64,000 nucleotides of DNA. Origin: Datisca glomerata. Taxonomy: Eukaryota; Streptophyta; Magnoliopsida; Cucurbitales; Datiscaceae. Positions 22,267 through 33,955 of the stretch are shown here, piece after piece (position 1 is the stretch's first letter; each line of letters begins with the position of its first letter). The stretch is taken from contig QANY01008646.1 of the NCBI GenBank assembly GCA_003255025.1, forward strand, positions 124,001-188,000, read 5' to 3'. Both the position numbers and the translations under genes were made by a program. Below the pieces are notes generated by a model. The model searched no databases. It had not been told where the DNA came from and saw nothing but the letters and a program-made list of their open reading frames with translations.

Positions 22267-24799
22267 TGTAAAAACCCAGAAATTTAACTAAGTTTTAATT
22301 AAATTATTTTACCACAAACGTCGCGGAAGCTTGGTCAATTATTTTAAAAAAAACAAACTCACATTAAATAGGTTAATATATTATAAAGAAAATCAAATCC
22401 TCATTCAAACTCCTAGTTACATAAATAGAAATCTTACTTAATAAAAGGGTCAAGAACCCAAGAGTACGTGTTTGAAGTCTCACGATTTAATTTAAATAAA
22501 ACTCAACCACAAAGAACTAATTTGTGGACTTTTAAATAGGACTCGATGTCACTCCACCGATATCAGAGACTCTAGACCTCTTGAACAATAAACTCCTCAT
22601 CACTGTTATCATCATCTGAAAAATTTACAATAAAACGGAGTGAGTATATAAAATATACTCAGTAAGTAAAATATCACATATATAAAATAAAGCAATGTTC
22701 ACAGTCACATGCAAATCTTAACACATGCATACTTTTCAGATCATTCTTACAGAGTTCGCTGGCCAACTTCCATTAGAGTTCGCCACCGCACCTAGAATAT
22801 AGATTACCTATAACGACCGCGGGCTATACCGATCTCGGGCTCCCTCAACGGGGCCTTCTCCCTCACGGGCTTTACACACACGTCGTACATTACCCGTCGG
22901 TAATTGTTAGCTGTGAGGTAAGTACATGTGACATTTCTCACGAGTACTACTCCGCACCTTCAAAGAGGTGGAACCAGTTGCGCTAATACCTTCCCAAAAA
23001 ACTAACCAAAGCATATAATAGAGACCTTTTCCCTAAAGACAAGGCAAACATAGCAAAATGGTGAGCACGTGACTTTAATGGCACATAATAAATTCTTCAT
23101 GCATTCATTTAACATTTATTCTTAGCTTTCAACATATATTAACTCATCAGACATACAATATAACAAAACACATCAGCACCATAATTTAACAATGTTATGA
23201 AGAAAGAAGCATCATAGTAAAACTTAGTTTTGAACGTTAATACATGTCTCATAGATCTTGATTTAAAAGTTTGTAATTGTTTGAACGCATTTTCATATTG
23301 AAAATCGTCATCAACTAGGGTCTGTCTGGCAGTAAAATGAAATTCAGATTTACAAGTTTAACTTCTCATTTAAAATACCATATCTTATCTAAAAATTACA
23401 AATTTTTTACAGAATTATATTTACATATGCTAAAAACTACTGTAAAATGTTTGGGCCAAACATGATGTAATGTATGCCAGAAACGAATCCATGAAGATGA
23501 AGGGGTATGCCCTTAATATTCAGGTTTCTGAAGAAGATTTGAAAAAATATTTTCACCATGCAATTTTTTTTTTAATTTTGATATTTTTACAAGAGTAAGA
23601 TTAATGTCTTATATGATGTTGATAATATTTTCAGAATTTTTTATCAATAAATTCTTTGTAAACGAAAATCATTTTATCTGTACTATCAGAATTTTCATCG
23701 AAAAAATACAACAACGATCAATTCTATATACATAAAATAGTACTCGTATATATATTAAAAAAACTCTATAACATATGACCTTAAACTGGTACAATTCTGT
23801 GTTTAAATTCCAACCATAGATTTGATTCCACATAAACTACATGGATGTAGTACTAAGAGCCACGTACAAATCCACTAATATCAACTCAAAGCTTGAATAA
23901 AATACATACATAAAACAATTAAGGCAATGTAAGCTAGAAGTCATAAAAATTACAGTATCACAATTTGAAGGTTTTGAATAAAAAGTTGGCATTAAGAAAT
24001 ATAAATTTAAAAACCCGTTGAACCAATTCACTTTAAATCTTATGCGAAACCCTTTAACAAAGTGGTTTTCAAATACCCACTGTTCGGCTAGTTGATAACA
24101 GGGGAAAGAGAGATAAAGAACAAGAGCAAGCAGAGAGAATTTTGGCAATTGGGCGACTAATGAGAGACTGAGAGAATAGAGGGGAGGCGGTAGAAATTTC
24201 ATTCACAGATACAAACGGCAGCGACGTGAAGGATGACAAAGAGGAGGCAAAGATGGAGAAGGACCGGGGTAGCGAAGAAGGAAGAATTTTTTTTAGAGCA
24301 GCTTTCAAAGAGGAATCGGCTTTGTGGTTGCTGAAGGTGAGGGATTAGCAACTAAAAACGCAATAAGTGGGTTAAAGATAACCATTTCTTTTCAAAAGCA
24401 AATGGGGAATTGAAATCCCACGTTAATACTATTTATTTAATAGAAATCAATAGTATTGTTATGGTAGTAGTTTTAATAGAAAAAATAATACTATTAACAC
24501 TATTGTTATAGAGTAGCAGTTTTAATAGAAATCTAATTTGTAATATGAGTTAACAAATTTATTAATAGAATTTAGATAATCTACATACTAATTTATAACG
24601 TAATCTAAATATTATTAAAATGACAGTAGATTTTAATTAATTAGCAGAGCAATGATGTAAAACATATAATAGAATGTGTATATTATAATCTAAAAAATAG
24701 ATAAATGATAATAATGATGAGAGCTATACTAAGAAAATACTTAATCATTCTAAGAAAAATAATTAGCCAATATACTAACCATAAAAGTCGGGTCTTACA
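22267..24799 (-). repeat. Ty3/Gypsy 5' LTR, 2533 bp
   Basis: On the minus strand it begins TGTAAGACCCGACTTTTATG and ends TTCTGGGTTTTTACA, directly before the primer site. TGTAAGACCC starts and multi-kilobase LTRs are characteristic of Tekay/Del-like plant Gypsy elements. Short minus-strand frames at 23837-24308 fall inside it and are not genes. No partner LTR is present in the window. Confidence 0.75.
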
Positions 24800-26841
24800 A
24801 TATATATGGTTATATACCTATGTCATATTAATTTTTAGAACTAGTAAGAGTGTGACCAATCTAATTCAAAGATCTTAAGAACAATATAGCAGTAGATATA
24901 TTCACGTGATTGGATATATACCCATTGTATATTATCAATTACAAATCTATACTTTGTCAAAACTTGCTTATTTTCAGGAACTGAATATATTCTCACAATA
25001 TATTATTCATTACTTACCTGCAAATATACTTAGCAAAATAGTTTCTAAGAGAAAATGGATTAATGTCTATATTATATGTCTATAAAACTCACATGTTAAA
25101 CATAAATTAAAACTGTTATATTGTTCAAAAATCATATATGCAATTCGAAATCATGCAACAAAAGACAAAAAATGATCATGCAATTCAAAAATCATCAATA
25201 TAATTCGAAATTATCACTTACAATGCTGAAGACAAAAAATATAGAATTTTTTTGAACTAATTCAAACAAAAGTCATCTCTGCAATTCAGAAGATAAAACA
25301 TAACGAAATTCTCTCTTACAAAAAGTCGTGTTTGACAGATACAAAACAGAACAGAAAAATTTTCATAGAGTAGTAATCATATATGACAGATACGAAATCA
25401 AACTCGAAGTAGAACAAAAAACCGTGTAATAACACAGATTCAACCTCCAATCAGACTAGATTCGAAATAATTTCCAGCTAATTCAAACAATTTCAAACTA
25501 ATTTTGAACTATATCAAACTCTGAACGAAAATCAGGTTCGAACGGAAACAATTTTGAACGAAAATAAGAGATTGAAATCGTAAATAGAGGATATTGAAAC
25601 CGTAAATATTATTTACAATTGATATTGATAACATTTAAGTTTGGGTTTGCAAAAGTAAGAAGCTTTGTTAGTTTAATTAAGAGAGCAGATTTATCTTTTC
25701 TTATAGTATGTAGGTTTTAAATATAAGAACCTTATATTTTTTCCCATTTGTGTAAAACAATAATTTTTAAGTCATATTTTTATTTATTTTCTCATACCGA
25801 CTTATTTCTCTAAAAAAGCCAACTATTTTTTCTAGAGTTTTTTTCGTATTAATGACAAAAAAACAAAATTAGGAGGTGAGATAAGAAAATGCCTGCGGAC
25901 AAAAGTTAAAAACTGACATAAGTTACGCAAATAATAGAGACCTAAATAATTTACTTACATCTGTATTATATAAAGTTATTAACTTTGTAGTTAACTCTAA
26001 CATACGTGTTGCGGGTACGATCCTAACCACAAATCTAACCATCCAATATTGTAAGTGTCACAATAAATCTCACCATGATGGATGAATGGGATAACACATA
26101 CTATATATACGACTGTCTCTAGCACGCACTCATACATAATTGGCAAAGGTTTGTTCGAACATCTTGAGTAATTTTTTTCAGACCATTTAAAGTATATAAA
26201 TGTATTAGTTAAAAAAAAGTATGTAGTAACTATATCTACCGTGAGAAAAATATGGTCCACGCAGCATACATGTAGAACTGACAATTATTCTATCATTTAC
26301 ATAATAATTAAAAGACTCGTACATTCTGTTAAGTAACTTGGCTTCCAGCATTCTCACAATATACATATATCCCATTCATCTTCACCTGATTCTGACAATC
26401 CACCCCTCTATTCTATCGTTTAAATATTGAAGATCATAATTTCCTAAGGTAGAAATCTTTAAATCTCTGAGCTTGTTTACTCTGCAAGTTCATTCTGGTT
26501 AAGAATCTAGACCCCCAGTTCCTCGGTCTCGGAATGAAGATCACCGATTCGGAATTATTGACCTGCCCATGTATCGATTCCTGAAATCAAACACTATTCT
26601 ATCAATCTTTCCAGTATTTTTCATAACCTCCATTGAAGCATCTTTCAAGCCTTCCAAGTATCATATTCAAATCTTGAAACACCAATGAACCTCTTTAGTG
26701 AAGTCCAAGGAGGATTTCCAAATATTTCTACTCTGCTACATCTACTCGGCATCTTAACATCGGTTTGATTTTTGATTCCTTTATGTACGGCTCATTGGCT
26801 AACACAACATCGGATAAATGATTATTTTTCTGAACTATATC
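24800..26841. other. Intergenic AT-rich DNA, includes PPR 3' flank
   Basis: No supported gene. Repeated phrases such as 'gcaattcgaaatcat', 'gcaattcaaaaatcat' and 'aattcgaaattatcac' near 25140-25220 suggest decayed repeat sequence. The stretch nearest 26841 should contain the 3' UTR of the PPR gene. Confidence 0.4.
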
Positions 26842-29800
26842 TCAAGGTTTTTCTACTACTTTCAATCCAATTCTAAGGTCTTTTAAGAATGAGATGCCCA
26901 TTTTGTCCATACAATCCAAAACTCTCAAGGCTTCAACCTCATTTCCTACCGACCTGTAAAAATGCACGCCTGCACTCATTATAAACCTGTCAGCTTCTAC
27001 AGACTTGTATATACGTTGAAAGAAATCCGTGCCTTCTTTCACAAATCCATAGTCCATGTACCCTCTCATGAGCGTCCGATTGCAAACAAGGTCCGGGTTT
27101 AGACCAGCGGTGAGTATTTGGTCATAAACTCTTTCTGCTTCCCTCATTAGACCTGCCTTTGTAAAAGCAGAGAGTAAGAGGCTATAATGTGAACAGGCCA
27201 AGGGAATGTTTCTTTTCTTCATATAATTAATGACTTCCTCAGCTTCTGAATATTCCCGATCCTCTGTGTAAGCTCGGATCAGAGAAAGATAGGAGAAGGA
27301 ATCAGGCAAGTAACCATCTTCCTCCATGGCTTTAAAAAGCTTCTCTGCTTGTTGATGAAGTCCAGCAGCAGCATATACATTGATCATGATGTTGTAGCCG
27401 ACCTGTATTTTACCGTACAAAATAAGGATGATATATATATACACACACACAAAAATATACAGGCGGTTAATTAGTTATTCAATATTTTAGGTTAATTAGC
27501 AAATTCAATATTTTTTATCAGTAAAATTATTCAAAAAAAATCGAGCAAAACAAAAAGGAGGCATAAGAATTAATGTGTTTTTATATTTTTCTATTCAAAA
27601 GAAAAATGAACCAGAAGAGTAAAATCTTTAATCGTAGAGAGAATTTTATATGTGGTAGCAAAAATGGGAATATGAAGGCATGTAACAAAGTATTTCCTAA
27701 ACTTAACGCTGGAAAAAGAGAGAAATTTTTATTAGTAGTATTAGGGGGAAAATACAATTATGCAATTTACGTGCGTACCAGCCCAGGTCTGATCCCTTCT
27801 TCCAGCATTTCAGTGAATAAAAGGCTTGCTTCATGTACCTTACCTACAAAAATTTAAACAGAATATTGTTTTAAAGGGACTATGGAATTTAAAGAAATGA
27901 TGATTTCATCGATCTTTATTGGTTATTTATTCAGGGAAATGAACACGGAAGAAAATTTGACATACAAATGAAACACAGATATTATCAGCATTAATGGTAA
28001 GTTGTAATTGATATTCCTTTTAACCTTAGGCTGATGAATAAAGAGATTCTAGAAGTAGAAAGATATTCTGCTAGTCTCACCAGCGACTGAAATGATAATA
28101 TTTTAACAACTCTAATCCAATGACCAGAGTAAATCTACTGCATAAATTCCTGAGGAGAATTACTCATAAACTATCAAAAATGGACTCGCATGTTTAGTTC
28201 CCTAAGCTATCAAAGATGTCAACCATGCCTTTCACTAACACAATCTAGTAAATACTACAAAACTAAGAAAACATGAGGATGGATCATCCTCAAAGCGCTT
28301 AAAGTAATAATGTACATATTTCCTTTCTTAATCTGGAAATAAAAGCATACCAGCCTTCCCATAATAGCTAATCAGATTCATGTATGCCTTCTCATCAAGA
28401 GAGACACCTGAGCTACGAGCTGCATTGAACATCTCTGTAGCCTTCTCCAGATTTCGTCCTCGTCCATACACACTGCATTCACAATTACCAATGTGAACAA
28501 CATACACCAGAATGAATGGATACACAGCTACCACTACTCCCTCGGAGAAAATTTTGCCAATCTTACCTGATCATGGTGTTATATGTCTGAATTGATGGAA
28601 TGACCCCCGAAACAAGCATGTGCTCGTAGATGCTCGATGCGAAACGCAGTTTACCTGCAACTAGAAACTATAGTCAAAGTATTCTTGCATTATTCATCAT
28701 TAGTAACTAATAAGAAAATGTCCATTATAACCTGCTTCTAGCATTGCCTTGATAAAGGTATTGAATGCCACTGTATCAAGCCCTGTGCAAGCTTCAAGAC
28801 TCTTATGTATTACACTCTCTGCCATATGATGTTTGCCTGGGAATGAATTGTTGTATTATTGAGCCACACGACAGATGAATATAACCAATCAATAACATGG
28901 TACCTCCACAAAACTCATTGCAAAATAAAACAAGTTATGTTCAGATAAAAGTCATGTAACAACAGGCTGAATTGATCCTAAATCATAACAAGTACATGAA
29001 GTTCCACAGGAAACATTCAACATGGGATTGGCGCCAAAAGAGGCACTATGTTTGGTGGATCTTAGAATACTTCCATGTTGATTCTTGAGGATGTACAAAT
29101 TTTAGTTCCAAAAGTAACCATGATTTTTGCAGAATTGCTTTTTACAATAAATAATGAATTCGCAATTAACAACTTAACCAAGATAAAGCACTTCAAATGA
29201 TATTTAAAGACTACAAGCAAATCATGCTCAACCTAATTTTCCGTACAGTATTTGATATACTTCCTTAATAAGGTGCAATTTTTAATGCACTTTTCATTCA
29301 AGAAGTTACTCACCACTAAACACTACAACCATGAGTTTCCACATTCAATGCCTTGGTCAGATTTCTGACATGCAAAGAGTACAATTTTTACTAATTACCC
29401 AAGAGATCCACGAAGCATTTAACTACCATAGGCTGATGAATAAAGAGATTCTAGAAGTAGAAAGATATTCTGCTAGTCACACCAGTGACCGACAGACATA
29501 CCAGCATTAGTCAATGCATTGACAACTATGCTTAGAGCACGTGCACCCAAATCATGCCCTTTCTCAGTAACTTGTGTGTAAAACAGGTATGCATCCTCTA
29601 TCTTGCCACATTTAGCATATGCGTCAATCATTGCATTATATATTTTTTTGGATGAAGAATCAGAAACTGCTGCAAAGACTTCCTGGGCCCTTTGAAGTTG
29701 CTGTTGCTTCCCGTAGAGACTAACCAAACTAGTGATAGTGGCATCATCTGGCCTGCAGCCAAGCTTGGTTAGTTGGTTCAAAAGGGCTTCTGCTTTAAAT

Positions 29801-32732
29801 GCATCACCTGTAAAAGTAAAATGCAGAATTTTAACATATACTACAAACTTAATGAAAATTCTACTCCAGGGTGACTAAAATATCATTTCAAATGTGAAAC
29901 GCTTGATTTTCTTGCCTTCTCTAATCAAGTTAGAAACTAGTTGAGTTGCAGTGGGACGACCACCATCTGCCTCAAGCAACAGTTTTAGAATCTCCTCTGT
30001 CTTACATACATTGCCATCTGCTAGATATAGGCGAAGCATCAGTCCAAGTGCCATGGTATCTGGTTCCTCAAAGACTGCAAGTTTATCTTCAAGTTTCTTT
30101 TTTACATCACTTCCACTTGTAAATAAGAATGCTTTGATGAATTTATTATCCTTGAATGATTTGTCTGTCATCATTCCCATTTCTTCTATCAAATTATGAA
30201 TATCGCTTAACATACCCTCCTTGCAATAGAGTGTCATTACTAATCTGTAAAGCTCCTCATTAAAAATTACTTGCTCCTTCCTAATCTGGGAAATAAAAGT
30301 TTTTGCCTCTTCAATTAAGTCTAGTCGTATATACAAATTGAGTAGATCGGAGCAGGAACCAGCATCAGGAAGTCCAGTTTTGGATAAAGCATGAAACGTG
30401 TCTTTTGCAGATTTTAGATCTTCTTTCGCAACATAACATTGCAACAAGACAATATAAGCAAACCTGGACAACCATATATTTCTCGACTTCATCAAATCTA
30501 TAATCTTTAAAGCTTTCTCAAAATTTCCAGAAATGAGATGAACTTGTGCCATCGCTAAATAAGTTTTCTCATCCGTGAGTAACCCAAGCTGTTCGATCTC
30601 TTCAAATGTTTTCTGGGCGTCCTCATAAAGCCCAAGTTTTCCATAAATTCTAATAAGTAGGCCATAGATGACTTCATCAGCTTTAATCCTTTTGTTATGC
30701 ATTTCTGAAAAGAGAGACAGAGCTTTGGAGTAATCTTCGTTCTTGTAGAACAATGTCAGAAGAGAAGCACAAGTGTAATTACTAGGAACTATATCCTTAT
30801 TTCTCATGTCCTCATAGAGTTTTAATGCTTCATCTCGGTTTCCCATTTTGGAGCTTAAAGTAATAAGCAGGCTATAAGTTACCTCCTCAGGAACCAATCC
30901 AGTGCTTATCATCTTACTGAAAGTGTTGAATGCCTCCTCATGTAAACCTTCCTTGACAAGTGAGCTGATAACTATTGTATAAGTAAAATCATTCGGTGCC
31001 ACCCCTTTATCCACCATCTCCCTCCATAATTCTATGACCTTTGGATGGAGTGCTTTCTTCTGCAAAGAGGACAACATGAAATTGAAAACTGCAACAGAGA
31101 GTATGATTCCCCTTTCTTTTACAGCAGCATAAAATGACAACATAGCCTTGTGATGTCCCCATCTGGCATACGTACATAACATGGTACCACAGGCAACTTC
31201 ATCTGGCTCACATCCGACTTCAAGCATCTCCAAGAAGGTCTCCTCAGCCAGCTTGATCTTTCCAACTTGTCCATATACGCGTAAAACAAGAGTGTAGACT
31301 ATGACACTTGGGCGAAAGCTCAACTGTGTAACCATAAATCTATCATTACACTGCTGTTAATCTTCATGCTTCAAAAGAAACATTCTAATCATTAAATACA
31401 AGCATCGGAAATAGTAACCACCATTAAAAGGTGAAAGATTTGCATCTACAAATCACTTAACAATTACCTCATCTCATTTGATGGGGATTCTATCCAAACA
31501 AGAAGAAATAAGTTCAATTTATATAAAGATCCTTTTAAACTCAGAATTGAACTTATATGCACTTGATATGCAATAATAGATTTATCCAGCGTCACATGTT
31601 GTTGAGAGGCTAGAGTTGTAAATTTGTGATCTTGATGACTTCTTCACAACCAACCTAACATTTTCCATTTTACAAACAACTTCAAATACAGTAATGTAGA
31701 AAGCAGATGAAACACCAAATTATGTACCGCAACAGATAATTGAAATTCGAATGAAGCACACAGAAAGTAACAACATGCAAATACACATAGCCAGGGGAAA
31801 GGCTGAGAGAAGAGTAATTCCGGCTTCAATATGCAGAAACGAAATAAAAGGGCAAAATGCATTTAGCCTCAAATTTTGAAATTTTTATCATTGACGACCT
31901 AGACAAGACAACCGAAGGACACATGGATGTTAACTGGAATCGGCCAGATTATCAACGACACTAGCAGCTTCAAGATTCCAGAGTTAATAAAAGAATCAAA
32001 GTAAACTTGGAGACTAAAAAAGCATTTATCCCGAGATAAAACATAATATACATGATTCCATAACTTCTAAACAAGGACCCAGAGAAAAATAACCAGGACA
32101 AAAACTAGAAAACCACTACATAATTTGTACAAGAAACGAAAAAGAAAAGCAATTGGAAAAAAGAGAATATGGAAACCCACCTGCAATTTCATCCAAGCAA
32201 AGAATTCCATAACCTGTCTCCAATTCTTCTGCTCTTTAAGCACCACACACATCTCTCTAAAGGTGAGCTTTCCCACAAATGACGCCATCTCCATCCTCAT
32301 ATCATACTCCCCCTTTGCCCTCTGAGACAAACTCCTCACATGCCTTATTGCCGCCACCACATGCTTTCCGTACATTTGGCCATTTCTATCGTCCTCGAGG
32401 TACTGCACCATCTGTTCCGGTGTTCTCTTTATCCACTTCGGTGTCTGGGCTCTCGGTCCCTGGTTCCTCCTCAACACGCTGAGGTACTGAGCCTTGGCCT
32501 TGATAATCCGTCGAGCATTGTCGTCGGATAGTGGCTTCTTGGCGTTCTTGGATTTAGGTTTGGGTTTTCCCGGGTTGTTTCCGTCGCTGAGAGTCCATGG
32601 GTCTGGAGTAACGGAGGAGTAGATGAAAAGTTTGGGTTTTCTTGGGAGATTTGAGGGGAAATAGTGGTTGTGATTGGATGGTGAAGGGAAGATTGGATTA
32701 GTAATGAAGAAGGAGGACCTGAGGGAGTCCAT
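26842..32732 (-). CDS. EMB976: P-class pentatricopeptide repeat protein, EMB976-like
   Basis: Organelle-targeted RNA-binding PPR protein. By recalled similarity it is the orthologue of Arabidopsis EMB976 (At5g27270), which is required for embryo development. Exons in transcript order: 32732-32181, 31323-29916, 29807-29502, 28836-28732, 28654-28567, 28472-28351, 27843-27779, 27402-26842. They total 3207 nt (1068 aa), and phases close at every junction. Residues 1-60 are Ser/Pro/Asn-rich like a plastid transit peptide. A conserved basic N-domain (KRTPEQMVQYLEDDRNGQMYGKH region) follows, then about 20 P-type PPR units (for example PSVIVYTLVLRVYGQVGK, PNDFTYTIVISSLVKEG). There is no E or DYW extension, so RNA stabilisation or processing is likelier than editing. 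Intron 2 uses a GC donor. It is divergent from the acetyl-CoA synthetase gene. Confidence 0.95.
28026..28087. repeat. 62-bp direct repeat in PPR introns, unit 1
   Basis: 'aggctgatgaataaagagat' through 'tctgctagtctcaccag' is repeated at 29430-29490 with few changes. This unit lies in the intron between exons 6 and 7. Confidence 0.85.
29430..29490. repeat. 62-bp direct repeat in PPR introns, unit 2
   Basis: Second copy of the 28026-28087 repeat, 11 bases from the donor site of exon 3 on the intron side. The spacing suggests copy-and-paste within the gene. The mechanism is unknown. Confidence 0.85.
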
Positions 32733-33955
32733 AATTACTGTTGAGATGATACTGTTCGGTTTCCCGCGAAAATTCTCACTTTCTCAGTGGGCAAACACTG
32801 CATAGCGCGATTGGCGAAGATGGTGTCTCAGCTTGAGCAGTCAGCACTCAGCAGTGTTAGAAATTTGACCACTTTTAGAAGTTGCAATTTTAGACTATTT
32901 TACTTGGAAAAGACATTTTTATTTAAATGATTTTTACTCCTCTATACTTAAAACCACTTTAAAATTATTTAGAGTTGAAGTGTTGAAGTAATTACTTAAT
33001 TTTTTTTATAAATGAGAGGTGTTGATATCCCGAACATATTTTCCACTGAACAAGTCAAATGCTCACATCACCTTGAATGAAACCTAACAAGCACACTATC
33101 GTATTAACCCAAACAGAAACTCTAGGGTACCATAAAGATGAACACCATGAACTCAAAACCGAAGCAAACTAGGTTTCGAGCAGCTGGCCTTCAGCTTCAA
33201 CTCCAAGGAGCTTGTAGAAGCCACTAACTGAGAAGACCCACCAACCCATTACCATTGCTTCATAAGAGCCGACCTCCACCATCGACTATAGAACTTGAGA
33301 GGGTTGCGACTGTTACCTCAATAAGTGACACATGATGTATTAAATTTTCAGTTGTTCAATGAGAAATAATGGGACAGTCACGTTTTCACAGTCATTCCTA
33401 ATAATTTTCACCCTATGTTTACATTGATACAGAAGACATCTTAATTGTAAAACAGAAAGTTTCTTTTTTAAAAAAAGTCTAATAGTAAGTTTAAAAAGTC
33501 GAGTTGAAAACATTTTAATAAACTCAGAAATTATAAAAAAAAAAATCTGTTTCTTTCTTCAAACCGTAACACAAAGCAATTTGTAGATCTTAAAAACAAC
33601 AACAAATTTGTAACATTAATTGGTTCAACAAATACCAGTTTCATGTAGAATAAATATAATTATTAAAAGCCCATTAATTTGTTGTTTTAAGACGTTTATT
33701 CAGGTCTGGCCAATTTGAGAGTTATCACAATTTGTATTTCGACATTGATAATTGTCATTCGTTTATAACACTATATCTGTATAATTAACAATAAAATTTA
33801 ATTTGTATTAAGTAAGCTCTAGTTTTTCAATTACTTCTTAAATCTCTGAAAACGCATAACAGTTTAGCCTACTGAACTTGTACATGTACTGTATTTAGAC
33901 GTTCATTTATATATAACAAGAAGAAGATCAATTAGCATATCAAGGAAGCTTGGCA
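32733..33955. promoter_or_regulatory. Divergent intergenic region between PPR and ACS genes
   Basis: A 1.2 kb region with start codons facing outward. The ACS side has a TATA-like TTATATATAA at about 33907-33916, about 40 bases before the ATG, which suggests a short leader or an upstream spliced leader exon. The rest is AT-rich, apart from a more balanced patch at 33100-33320. Confidence 0.5.
33169..33282 (-). CDS. Small ORF of unknown status, 37 aa
   Basis: In the balanced-composition patch of the divergent intergenic region, a minus-strand ATG frame begins MVEVGSYEAMVMGWWVFSVS and continues to LLET and a stop. It has an aromatic, hydrophobic core. I do not recognise it. It may be a fragment of another gene or chance. 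Confidence 0.2.
   Translation of the reverse strand: MVEVGSYEAMVMGWWVFSVSGFYKLLGVEAEGQLLET

Noticed and set aside
23837..24308. Overlapping Ser/Leu-rich minus-strand ORFs
   Set aside because: They lie inside the Gypsy LTR, have low complexity and match no family.
25997..26284. 95-aa minus-strand ORF near the PPR gene
   Set aside because: It is in AT-rich intergenic DNA, with no start context, conserved motif or homologous look.
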